Below are positions 41,230-52,352 of a stretch of DNA of 64,000 bases, in pieces. Each line of letters starts with the position of its first letter. Position 1 is the stretch's first letter. The position numbers were made by a program, and so were the translations under genes. Under the pieces are notes generated by a model, which saw only the letters and a list, made by a program, of their open reading frames with translations, searched no databases and was not told the origin of the DNA. The stretch is from Geosiphon pyriformis (taxonomy: Eukaryota > Glomeromycota > Glomeromycetes > Archaeosporales > Geosiphonaceae), in NCBI GenBank assembly GCA_016748015.1, contig JAAOMT010000518.1:283388-347387 (forward strand). The letters run 5' to 3'.

Positions 41230-41451
41230 TTAATAAATTGCTAAGTGTTCTAATACTGGTGTTCTATAGTTTTTTTTTATTGAATTCAAGCTGTAATTAG
41301 TATACACTACTGGATGTTTTCTTTTATCTGGTCTTTTCTGAAATAGTACAGCTCTTAATGCTTGACCTAACACATTAGTTGTGATTGTGAATGGTTTGCT
41401 ATGATTTAAATAGATCAGTACTGAAACTTGAATAAGCTTTTTTCTTAACAT
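41230..41451 (-). pseudogene. RNase H domain of the gypsy element
   Basis: Contains the FTITT-x-x-L-G-Q-A-L strand and the YRTPVLEHLAIY helix typical of gypsy RNase H. The Asp expected after TITT reads Asn, consistent with a G to A change. Confidence 0.75.
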
Positions 41452-41499
41452 ATCAAAAGCTTCTTGCTGGTTTTCTGCCCATTTATATTTGGTGTTCTT

Positions 41500-42430
41500 T
41501 ATTTAGAACTGGTGTAATAGCTGAGCCAGTTTGGAAAAATTTTTAATAAAGCAGCAGTAGTAGTCTGCAAATCCCAAGAATGCTTGTAATTTGGTTAAGT
41601 TAGTAAGTACTAAAAAGTTTTTAGCTATCTCAATTTTGTCTTGATCCATCTTGATTCTATTTTTACTTATAACATGTTCCAAAAACTTCAATTCTGTTTT
41701 GCCAAAGAAGCATTTGGTGGCATTTAACTTTAATCTGGCTCTTCTTAGTCTTTCAAATACTTGTTGGAGATGATGTAAATAATTATTGAATGTTTTTGAG
41801 AACACATTGGTATCATTCAAATATACAACTACTAATTCCTATAACAGTCTAGTATAGATGATTTTCATAAGCTATTGGAATGTTACTGGAGCATTCATCA
41901 AGCCAAATGGTATTACTTTAAACTCAAAATTTCTTTCTTGGGTTGTAAAAGCCATTTTCTTCTTATTTTCTGGTTTTATAGTTACTTGTCAGTAACCACT
42001 ATCTAAATCTAAAGTTGAGAACCATTTTTTTCCTTTAAAAGCATCAAAAAGTTCTTGGATCTTTGGAGTTGGATAGCTATCTCTCTTGGTTATTCTATTA
42101 AGTTTCCAGTAATCCACACAAAAGCAGATTTTTTCATTTTTCTTATAAATTAATACCACTGGTAATAACCATGGACTTATTAATAGTTGAATTAATCTGT
42201 TGTCCAACATCCAGTTAATTTTTTGTCAGATAATTTTATGGCTTGCTAGTAGCACTTGGTATGCTTTTTGTTTGATTGGCATTGCATCTTTAGTTTTAAT
42301 CTGATGTTGAATCATATCAGTTTTGCCAAATTCATTCTTGCTGGCAAAGATGTTATTGAAGTTGTTTAATAATATTTTAAGCTGTATATATTGTAGTGAA
42401 TCTAAATTTTCTAAGTTCATCTGTTTCAAT
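41500..42430 (-). pseudogene. Reverse transcriptase domain of the gypsy element, inactivated
   Basis: Recognisable blocks in order: Q-H-Q-I-K-T (about 42310), the RxCVDYxKLN strand (about 42115), FSTLDLDSGY with a catalytic Asp (about 42010), a VVVYLND motif (about 41812-41832) where YxDD is expected, and K-C-F-F-G...FLEHVIS (about 41670-41720). Stops lie between 41820 and 41990. The lost second motif (Asp to Asn) alone would abolish polymerase activity. Confidence 0.85.
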
Positions 42431-42474
42431 TATTCTGGTTGGAACAGATAACATTTTTTTTATCTGTATATTGT

Positions 42475-42921
42475 TTATAATGTGATATTCACATATCCAC
42501 ATAGTTGTAGAAAGTCTGGAATAGTATTTGGCAGTTGGTTTTTAACTTCAGTGCTTAGATATCTAATAGTAGTTCCTTTTGGTATTTTAAAAACATTTTC
42601 AGTTGTATTATAGATGAAAATTTTTATGTGCTTTGGGCTTTTGATTGATATGTAGAGATTGGTAAGTCTAATCTTTCCTGATTCACAAATTGTAGTTTCT
42701 GCTTCAAAAATCTGAGCTTGATCTTTTATTTTCTTTTCTATGGCTAACATGTACTGATTATATGATGGAATAGAAATTGATTGATGAGTGAAGATAATTT
42801 CTTCCTTGTCAATAACTTCTTTTTTTGCCATATTAACTAATATATCTATTCTATTTGTGGATCTGAATCCACTAATCCTCCTTGCTGTTATTCTTAATTC
42901 CTCTCTTTTTCTTATTGACAC
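42475..42921 (-). pseudogene. Conserved linker between protease and RT of the gypsy polyprotein
   Basis: The longest surviving open stretch of the element (148 codons). Beta-rich, with IPSYNQYML and an IPKGTTIRYLSTEV stretch. I do not recognise it as a named enzyme. Its place between protease and RT suggests the variable domain found there in many gypsy elements. Confidence 0.5.
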
Positions 42922-44399
42922 TAATTAAGCTATTTTAACTAGAGGTAGAAATATTGTTTGTGTTATCTTTTCATTTGGCTTTATGACATAGGCCTTTTCT
43001 AAGTCATTTTGTAGCATTGTAATGATATTTCTCACATATCCTACATCAATTATTTTTTTTCTGATATTAATTCCTTTTTTCACTAAACTACTCTTAGATG
43101 CTAATTAAACCATTGTTGTTGCTGAAATTTTCAGTGCTACTTTGAGATCAATGCAGATGCATGAATGTAGTTCTAATTTGATGGCATTTTGTCCCAAATA
43201 TCTCAGATCAAACTCTGCATCAGTATCATGTGTGCATTCAAGCATAATACTTTTATTATTATTACTAAACTATTTTAGTTCCTGCTCCTTGGTAAAATTA
43301 AAGAGCACAATATATTGTTTGGGGTTTAAATTGGAATTTGGATCATTGTTATTTTGGTTGTCATTTTGAACAGAGCTGGAACTATTATTCTTGTTATTGT
43401 CATTGTCGGAGTTTGAATCGGACTTAAACTGTGATTCCGATTTTAATACACAGTTGCTGATTGGTTTGTTTTTCTTTGAAATCATGTAGATCATGCATAA
43501 TAGTGGATTGTAAATAAGATCACACTCATTACAATATTAGAAGTCACAGAAATTTAAGCAATATTAACACAATCGAGTATTTAACTGCTTTAAGCATTGT
43601 TTTTGTTCTTTCCTAGTAGGTGCTAATTCTTGGTAATGTTTGTGAAACTGTTCTGGATTCATAGGCTCTAGAATAATATCTGAATTTGGGCTCCAGTTGA
43701 GTTCTATGGATTCTAGTAGGTTGTTTTTGATTGTTTTTATTTCTTCTAATAATGCCTCTTCAATTTTGACAAGTGCTATTTACCAGATTTTGTTGTTGTC
43801 GTGTAAATAACCATCCAGATGTTTTATGGCTCTCCTCCAGGTGGCTTCTATTGGTGTTTTTTTTCTAATCTAATCACTAATTAGAACTGTATATTAACAC
43901 AATTTGTTATATGTTTCTTCTTGTTCAAGAATGTTATTCCATATTTCTTCGTCTAAAAGAGTCACTTTACAAACAAAACATGACTTATTATCCCATTTCT
44001 TTTGTTTTTTTGGTCAGCCAAATTGGTCGAGTATGCATAAGTAGCAATAGAATTTGGTTGCTGTTAGCCATTCTTCATTATTACTATAGCATGTGCTCAT
44101 TGATAACAATTTCTTACTATAATCAATACATATTAGTTTGGATTGATGATAATTGGCCTGTGGTTGGAGTACCAAATATGGAATATGTGTAGAGATAATG
44201 GCTTGTGTGCTTTTGTTTTTTCTTTTTTTCTCCTTTCTTTTCTCCTCCCAGATCGAAATTGGTAATAGCTTGTTGTGGTTTTTGTCAGCCCAGGAAATTT
44301 GGTAAGCTTCCCAGGTGGGGGTTTTTTTTTTTTTTCAAATTTAATTAGTAATGGTACAATGATTGGCTTGAAGTGTTCACAGATTGCTGGTACTCATAT

Positions 44400-44710
44400 A
44401 TGGTGACTATTCTGGCTGAGCTAAAGCTTTTGTATCATCCAGTCAAGTACAGCATTGGTTTTGACTAGTTAATCATTACCAATAAGAGCTTGGTACTGAG
44501 TGACTTCTATTACTAGGACTTTGATTGGTACAGTGATACCATTAACTTTGAAGAGAAAGTTATCAATTTTGCCAATAGAAGTCTTTGTGGTTCCATCAGC
44601 TGTGATAATCCTGGTGCTGACTGTGTGATCAACTCAGCAATCTAATTGGTTCATGAGTTGTTATGTAATGATGCTGCTGGCTGATTCACTATCAAAGATA
44701 AGTTTGATAG
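44400..44710 (-). pseudogene. Retropepsin-like aspartic protease of the gypsy element
   Basis: Minus-strand translation gives a hydrophobic strand followed by IFDSESA (about 44685), where the DSG or DTG active site is expected. About 70 codons later comes a QALIGNDWL strand (about 44480) of the kind that closes such domains. Gly to Glu next to the catalytic Asp would inactivate it. At least two stops interrupt it. Confidence 0.65.
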
Positions 44711-45249
44711 AATGACTATTAACTTTAGTGTCTGTATACATGACAGTAATGAATTTGGCATTAAGCACAGCTTTATTAAATAATAGGACTGGTGTTGTTT
44801 CCTTGAGTTTGAAGGGAAAAATTGCTGCTAGAGATTCATTGTTGGTAACAGTAGCTGAAAGTATGTTGCTGGTAAGTAGTTATTTTTCAGTTAGGTTCTG
44901 TGTTGTTAGATAATGCATTTTTTGGAGTTATCAGAAGACTTAAATAGTTCTGAGAATTCGGGTTTTGAGAGTACCTAGTTTCCAAACTCTGCTGATGTAA
45001 TTCTGATGGGGGGTTTGCTGAACTGGGAATCAGTTGGTGAACTATCATTGCCAATCTCCAGCTTTGTTAAATCATTCTCAGCCTTTGGTTTCCAAGTAAT
45101 ATTAGAGCTGAATTTTGAGGTGGTGTTTGAATCAATTGGAATTAATAGATTACTTGTGGCTGTGGTGGTTGATAAATTATTGGGGAAGTTGGCTAATAAA
45201 TTGGAGGTATGTATATTGGCTGCTGCATCATTTGAGTGTAATTAAGTTG

Positions 45250-47022
45250 ATATTGATCTTAATTTAAGTAATAATTCAGAGTTTGAAATCTGTGATTGGG
45301 GTTTTTGTATTGATTTTCTGATTATAAGTTATTATAAAATTGGCAATCAGCTCTTAGGTAACCTTGTTTACTACAATAATAGCAGATACATGTTTCTTGC
45401 TATTATGGCTAATTGTATAAGAATGGACACAACTGATTTTGGGAACAATTCACATTTTTCTGATTATTTCATCATTGTGAAGGTTGATAAATGACTTGAT
45501 TGTTAGCTAAGTATCCCTCTAATTTCTGATTAATTGAGTTGCTGAATTGCTTTAGCTTGGAACTCAAGTCAGATGATCTGTTTATTACTAAATTTACTGC
45601 TTGGGCATAGTTGGCTTCTAATTTTATGGCTTCAAAATCTCTGGTATAGGTAACTGTGACTTGAAAATTTGCTAGATGTAATAGGCATATGCATTAAAAA
45701 ATACTATTGGGCAGACCTTTAATGAATTGATTCAAGATTTGTGGTGCAGTAAAATAATCAGCTTGTATTGCTTGAATTTGGCACAGATTTTTGTGGAAGT
45801 GTCCCAAGTAAGTAGTGACTGCTTCAGTTTTTCCTTGTTTAATAGTTGTAAAGATATTGGCTAAGCAGTTGATGCTGTTATTATTACTGAAATATTGTAG
45901 GAACTCAAGCTTAAATGCATTAAAATTTTGGGGTTTGTTAACTAAGCTTTAATACCATAAGTTGATAGTATTCTGGAGAAAATAAGGAATGGCTTACATA
46001 GTGTCATTCCATCTATTGGCTGTGATGGCTTTTTCTATATCATTCAGTCATACTTGCATGTCATCTTCTTTGATGATAAATTTTTTTAGTTTGGTGATAA
46101 GTGCATATGTTATTAGTATGTTTGATTGTTGCTGTTGTACTGGTGGTTGTTGAAGTAGTATTGGCAGTTGTTGTTGTATTGGCTTAGCAATCAAGTTAAT
46201 TGGTAGTTGATTAATTACAATCATTGGAGATAAGTTTTGCTGATTAATAAGATTGGAGTTTGAATTGTGCTGATTTTTCTAAGTTTGAATATTCAGGGTT
46301 TCAACTTTCAGGTTTTCTACTATTAGGTTGTGGTAATAGAATTCCTGATTGTTATTTTTTTCTTCTTCCAATTCTGTTATCTCCTAGGAACTCATGGTCC
46401 TAAAATTTGGTTGAGGCAGTGATAATTGAAAACCTGATAATATTGGTAATTATGATTTAAATCCTTGAAAATAATTGTCATATGTTTCTAATAATTCTGC
46501 TTTCTTTTGTTTACTTTGAAATAAAAGTTGTTCAAATGTTGATGTTGTATTTGAGATGAACATGTCTGCTAATGTGATATTAATAGTATTTTTGGGTATG
46601 TGATAATATAATGGATATAGTAAAGATTCAATTTTTTGTTTTTTCTACATTGGTAATTGTATTCCTTTTGGGGTTACTGCTGGTGTTTGTAAATTTTCTT
46701 TATTCTTATTTGCATAGATAATGGGGAATTGTTGTTAAGTATATCTTTCAATTTCTTAATTGATTTCCTTGATGATTGGTGCAAAACTGTGATTTCGTAG
46801 TAAGCTAGTGTGTTGGATTAATTCTGTATAGAAATTTTCCCTTGCTGATTCAATATCAACTGGTTTTCTTAGAAAATCTGTGATTTTTTTGTTGATGTAA
46901 AAGTTGAAAACTAATTCCACTGGATAATGGTTGTTGATTAAGTCCAATTGTTGATTATACTGTTGAAATAAAAATTTGGCAAATCATAAATGGTTTGTTC
47001 CTATTATTTCTGATTTTGTCAT
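45250..47022 (-). pseudogene. Gag region of the gypsy element with degenerate CCHC zinc knuckle
   Basis: An ATG at 47020-47022 opens a frame right after the primer-binding site, with an in-frame stop 13 codons on. The recognisable N-terminal piece is 46756-46947. A nucleocapsid knuckle lies at 45343-45384, reading C-x2-C-x4-Tyr-x4-C where His is expected, one C to T step away. The middle is rich in Gln and Asn codons (about 46120-46260). Confidence 0.7.
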
Positions 47023-47070
47023 TTTTAGATTACTGCTGTTGGTACTGGTTCTTTGTAAGATTATACTTTA

Positions 47071-47082
47071 CAGGAAGCACCA
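47071..47082 (-). other. Primer-binding site of the gypsy element
   Basis: Minus strand reads TGGTGCTTCCTG, two bases inside the 5' LTR. It begins with the TGG that pairs with the CCA end of a tRNA. The cognate tRNA would end CAGGAAGCACCA; I cannot name it without a tRNA set. Confidence 0.6.
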
Positions 47083-47084
47083 AA

Positions 47085-48768
47085 TGTTACAAATAATTAT
47101 TTGAAATCTCAAAGCAAATAACAAATCTGTAACTTGATGCTCAATTGATTTAATAATAGTTAAGAATATCTGAAGATTTTGGTAGAATCTTTTGTATAAT
47201 GAACAGAGATTCAATAATAATGTTGTTATTGTTGATAAATTGTTTTTTCAATTTTTTTTTTCAGCTTGATGGCCAGTTTATTCTGGTATTTATGCTGTTA
47301 CAAGTAATTATTTGGGGTCTCAGGTCAAATAACAAATCTGTAACCTGGTGCTCAATTGATGATATTGGTGTTAGTAATGTTTATAATGTTTGTATCTGAA
47401 GGTTTTGGTTGAGTCCTTTGTATAATAGACAGAGATACAATAGTTGTTTATCTGTAACTTCTCAGAATTGCAATTTTGTCAATTTCTTTCTTTAGCTTGA
47501 TGGCCAGCAATTTTCTGATAAATAATCTGTAATTCTTTATGTGTTCTACCCACTCACAGGAGTCTTTTACCAAGCAATCCTTGATGTCAGTAATTCAGTG
47601 CTTAATTTTTAATCAATTAGTAAACAAAATAAATAAAAAAAAATAAAAAAAATAAAAAAAAAATAAAAAAAATTAAGCCAAAGCATTTACAAGTTAGTAT
47701 TCTATCAATAGCCATGATCAAGAACTATTGTTTCAGTGTGGTTAAGTATCAATTGTTATCAACATAAAGTGTTGATAGTAAAGAGTAGATTAGAGATATA
47801 AAATAATTATTTATTGATATTTGTGATGTGGAAGGTTGCTTAGATTAAATCTAAACTGGAAGGTCTCTAACTAAAAAATTCTGTCTTTTCTACTTCTAAC
47901 ATTACTGCTATATATACATAATTGAGATTTCTTAATTTCTTAATTCTTTATACCAGAAATCTTGGATTTCCTGGAATCTTGCAATTTCTCTTAAGAAGAA
48001 TTCTGGAATTCTGGAATCCTGCAATTCCTTGTACAAGAATTCTGAAATTCCTGGAATTCTGTGATTCTTCTTGAGAGAAATCCTGGAATTCCACATTTAC
48101 TACAGCTACTTCTGATTGGCTAATTTATATGCTAATATACTTTCTATGTTTTATGAGTAATAATGTCTTTCTAATAAGCTATTTGTTAATATATATATAA
48201 TATTACTCTTATTTCTGGGTTTTTTATCAGACTATCTGTAATATCAATAACTTAGTGCTTAATCTTTACTTAATTAGTAACAACAAAAAATAACAAAAGA
48301 AAATAAATAAAATAAAGAAAATAAAGAAATAAGCCAAGGCAATGAATGTTAGTATTTTGTCAATAGCCATAATCAAGAACTATTGTTTCAATATAGTTAA
48401 GTATTAGTTACTATCAATATAAAGTATTAATAGTAAAGAATAGATTGAGACAGTAAATAATTATTTATTAATATTTGTAAATATAGAAGATTGTTTAGAT
48501 TAAATCTAAATTAAGAAGTCTGTCTTTTCTGCTTCTAATACTACCATTATATATACATAATTAAGATTCCTCAATTCCTCAATTTTTCACACCAGGAATC
48601 CTAAAATTTCTGGAATTCTGCAATTTTTTTGAGAAGAATTCTGGAATTCTGAAATTCTGAAATTCTTTATATGAGAATTCTGAAATTCTTGAAATTCCAC
48701 ATTTACTATATCTACTTCTGATTGGCTAATTTATATGCTAATATACTTCCTATATTCTATGAGTAACA
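47085..48768 (-). repeat. 5' LTR of the gypsy element, split by a nested LTR
   Basis: The LTR comprises 47085-47295 and 48163-48768. Removing the nested LTR restores alignment with the LTR at 38133-38916, with a break at the sequence ATG-TCTTTCTGG. The right end is GTAACA (48763-48768), intact here. Confidence 0.8.
47296..48162 (-). repeat. Nested solo LTR inside the gypsy 5' LTR
   Basis: 867 bases, TGTTAC...GTAATA, same family as its host LTR. Flanked by ATGC (47292-47295) and ATGT (48163-48166), a 4-bp target duplication differing by one transition. It carries the most regular array of GAATTC-centred palindromes (about 47940-48090). Confidence 0.8.
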
Positions 48769-48910
48769 GTGTATAGTGTTGTCTTAATTGGTTCAAGTAA
48801 CTGGTTATATATAGAAAGAGCATAAGTTATACTTAATTTAAAATTTTGCTTGATTTTATGTTCTTAAGTAATAGTTGAGTTGTGCTCATTAAATGATAAT
48901 AATAATAAAC
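48769..48910 (+). mobile_element. LINE copy E, 3' end beyond the gypsy insertion
   Basis: Matches the 3' UTR of the young LINE (57030-57150), from GTAGTGTTG to the end block GCTCATTAAATG, followed by a TAA-repeat tail (about 48895-48908). Confidence 0.8.
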
Positions 48911-50194
48911 ATATTACTACTACTATTATTTAAATCAAAAAAAATTGTTTATAACTAAATTAAAATTAAATATTATAATTTTTATAATTATAACAAAATA
49001 TTCTAATCATGTTTTTTTTAAATATTAATAATAAAAAACTACTTTTAATAACTTTTTGAAGTGTTTTTCTTATCTTTGATTAGTGGTTTTTTTTTGTTTA
49101 AGTTTTTTTTAAGAAATATATTTGAATTAATTTTAATATTGTTTTTACTTTTTTTAAGAGTTCCAAAGTTTTTAACAATAAGCCAATTAACAATTTGGTT
49201 TTTTTTGTTTATATTATTAATACTATTATTACTATTTTGCAAATAACCAAAAAGACCAAAACAGCAATATTTATTTGTATTTGTTGTTATTATATTGAAT
49301 TTTTTTGTAGTTCTAAATAAAATTTTGAAAAAAAAATTTTCAATAGCAATTGGCTTTTTTTTATATAAATAATAGCAATAATAATATATCTTTTAAAATA
49401 AACCAAAATTAACTATTGGTTATATTATTAAATATAATATTTTTTAACAAATTATTACTAATTTTAAAAGCAAAACAACTTATTAAATTAATTAAATAGA
49501 AATTAAATAATTTTTTTTTGTTTTCTAATGCTATTTTTAATAATACTTAAAAAACAATTTTCAATTATTAAAAATTTTTTAAGTAAGTAGTCTTTATTTT
49601 AGTGTTTAATATTATTTTTAAAATCAAATTGGCTTTTGTTAATTTTTTGTTTTATTTGCTGTCTGATTTTATTAAATTTAAGTTAGTTTTAAAAGACAAT
49701 ATTAAATTGTTTTGTATAAATTTTGTTTTTAAGATTTTTTTAATTGTTATTATTAAAATTTTTATTGGTAATTTTCTTTTTTTTAACCATATTTAAGATT
49801 GCAAAATCTTTTATAATAGCTTCAAGTTCTTTTTTTTTTATTTTTGTTGTATTTTATAATATTCTTCTTAGTATATTTTTTGATAATATTAAAAATGTTT
49901 TTGGTGTTATTACTTTAGTTAAATTAAAATCTGTCAATTTATAGCAATATATTATTATTAATTTTAAAGATTTTTTTTTGTTATTATTATTTTTGTTTAT
50001 TAGTTTATGTTAATTAAAAAAAACAACATTAAAATTTATTTTTTTTTCAATTAAAAAAAAGTTATTATCTTAAAAACAATTTTAAAACCAAATTAATCAA
50101 TTATTTTTTTAGCTATATTGTTTTTAAAATTAGTAATATAATATCTTAAATTGATAATTATACTTGTTTTATTTTTTATTTTTTATTTTTTTTA

Positions 50195-50196
<2 letters not shown>
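48911..50196. other. AT-rich gene-free stretch
   Basis: Nearly pure A/T, with low-complexity Phe/Leu/Ile/Lys open frames on both strands. No family recognised. Probably an older repeat. Confidence 0.5.

Positions 50197-50233
<37 letters not shown>
50197..50233. repeat. TTA microsatellite upstream of LINE copy G
   Basis: About 12 TTA units ending about 35 bases before the LINE 5' end. It resembles the tails of LINE copies in reverse complement, but no LINE body lies to its right in that orientation. Confidence 0.85.
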
Positions 50234-50236
<3 letters not shown>

Positions 50237-50396
50237 TGTTATAATATTGAATACCATAATACTACTAAAAACTCTTTCTTTCGTTGATCCCCTGGTCACA
50301 ATGAGAGCTCTAAGTCGTCACTGAAATAGCCTTCTTTTTCCCTTTCCCCTTCACCTTTCTCCAGTTATTTCTTCAGACATTTCCCTTTTTGTGGCT

Positions 50397-52352
50397 ATGG
50401 AACTGGTGGGCTTTGCTGCTGGTGGTTTTGGGTTCGTTTCGGCTGGATTGGGGACCCGGTCTGGTGTCAAAAATAAGTGTTCGGTTGGTCCTCAATCTCG
50501 CAGTGCGTCCTATAAGAAGCCAAAGAAACCTGTGGTGGTTGACGGTTTGGTGGAGTCATCTGCTGGTGTCTCAAACATTATGGATGAAAGTGGTGATGGA
50601 CTTAATATTGGGTGATCGTGGACTAGCAAGGTCAACAGTGAAGTGGATAGCGTAAGTGGCATCTCAGACTTGAATAACTTGGAAAACGTCATTGCTGAGG
50701 AAACTAGCTATGCAGAGTCAGATGTTTCAGGTTTGGACGACGACATGAACGATGCCACGCCAAGGAAGATGCGTACCCGTACCTATGTTCTGAACAGTAA
50801 GCCACCACCTCTCTCTTTCAACGTGCCAAGTGATGGTGAAGACACTCTGCCTCTTCCGAGTCCTAAATTTTGTGGGTCTAATCGCCTTCCTCCAGTCGGG
50901 TCACATGCTCTGAAGAAACGGAGTTTTATTTTGTCAAAATCATTTGCATTGGATATTGAACTATCTGCCATTCCTGGCAAAACTGTTGGTGATAAGTTGG
51001 TTTGTGTGAAAAAAATTTTTTATCGGGTTAATGGTTTTGGGGGGGCTTCGACTCCCTCAAAATTTCCTGGAATAATAAGATCATCATTTACATCTGAAAA
51101 AAGTTTGTTTAAGACGAGGAAAATGGCAATCAGTGAAAAAATATTGGTAAATGATGATCTAAGAAAAGTAAACAGCCATTCGGATTGGGAGGTGATCGTC
51201 AAGGAAATCCCAGTAGATCTTTCCAAATCAGCAATTGAGGCAGTGTTCTCCAAGTTTGGCAAGATTGTTTCAATTAAAGTGCAGCTTATTGGTCTTTGGC
51301 AAAAGGCCCTGGTAGAATATGAATCATCTGAGATGGCTGATTTAGTCGCAGCTAGATGGTCTGTGCTCATGGGAAAAGATTCTGTCCGTGTGGCAAAGGC
51401 AAATATTGATAAACAAATGTGGGTATCGAGAGATCAGCATCAGGCTTTGCTCTATACTCTTCCAGTTGGCACCAATGCTCATGATCTCTCCAGTTTGTTG
51501 GAATCATATGGTGGGAAGACTTGTTATATCGGCCGTAACCCTAGTTTATATGTTCATGATAGATGTGCTGTAATTTGTTTTGGTGATGAGGCATCTAAGT
51601 TGGCTGTTATTGGTACCATTCCAGTTTTCAGAAATGTAAGTTTGCGCTGGGCTGGTCTTTCTTTGGCCAGTTGTGCTCATTGTCAGCAATTCAGTCATGT
51701 TTCGGTCAACTGTTCCTTGAGTAAGTATTCTGGTGGTCAAGAAAGAAGGGTGGTTTCTGAGCAAGATCGGGTTCATCTAGCTGGGATATATAAGAGGAAG
51801 TTGGCCCCTGTCGCTCGTCCAGTTTCTTTTGGTGGAAAGACGTGAGCCCAAGTGGCAGGCTGTTCTCCCTCTCGTGTTGTCTCTTCGGGTGCTCCTGGTG
51901 TCAGTTTGGTCTCTGGTTCAAAGGCTTTCTCAATGAATTCCTTCTCATCTGGTGCCACTGATTTAGGTGGTCACCTAGCTGTGCTGGAACGCTCCGTGAA
52001 AATTCTCGCAGACCAAGTCTCACTCATTTTAAAGAAATTAAGTTTTGTTGACTTGGTGCCATTGGCGCTTTCTCCCTCAGCTCTTCCTTTGGTGTCTCCA
52101 ACTGCCATTGTTTCAGATATGGACTCAGGTTTGGATTTGGATAGCACGTTGTTGTCGTCTGCTTCTTCTTCTCCCAATGTTGGTGGGTCAGTTGTTGATT
52201 TCAGTCCGAGCAGTTCTAAGGTTTTAACTGCCAAGATTGGCAGTTTGGAGTCGAATATGATGGCTCTTGAGGCTTCAGTTCGCTCGGTCCTGGATAGATT
52301 GGATCATCTGTGTTCTGAATTGGGTTCATTGGCTTTTCCTCCATCTCAATGA
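50397..52352 (+). pseudogene. LINE ORF1: RRM/zinc-knuckle RNA-binding protein with two premature stops
   Basis: One frame of 652 codons, broken only by TGA at 50613-50615 and TGA at 51843-51845. Its product would bind element RNA. Visible parts: Gly-rich N-terminus; a first RRM-like fold (about 51184-51400, with VIVKEIP and ALVEYE strands); a second (about 51435-51655, with LLYTLPV and CAVICFG strands); a CCHC knuckle C-x2-C-x4-H-x4-C at 51672-51713; then a Ser-rich tail with a heptad-like helix (about 52225-52340). In copy A the second stop position is TGG, so that TGA is private to this copy. The first position is a stop in copies A and E as well. ORF1 ends at TGA 52350-52352, overlapping the ORF2 start. 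Confidence 0.85.

Larger units (their letters stand above)
38133..48768 (-). mobile_element. Ty3/gypsy LTR retrotransposon, degenerate, inserted in LINE copy E
   Basis: Full LTR-to-LTR element read on the minus strand: 5' LTR (upper coordinates, itself interrupted), primer-binding site, gag, protease, RT, RNase H, integrase, polypurine tract, 3' LTR. Domain order PR-RT-RH-IN is that of Ty3/gypsy. It is flanked by GGGT (38129-38132) and GTGT (48769-48772), a 4-bp target duplication with one difference. LINE homology continues on both sides. All frames are broken by stops and several catalytic residues are changed, so it is not autonomous. Confidence 0.85.

Noticed and set aside
43142-44192. 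Plus-strand open frames within the gypsy element
   Set aside because: Antisense to gag-pol; hydrophobic composition results from T-rich sequence.
50613-51845. TGA read as tryptophan (alternative code) to explain both ORF1 stops
   Set aside because: Host genes use TGG for Trp, ORF2 has TAG and TAA stops too, and copy A has TGG at the second site; simple mutation explains it.
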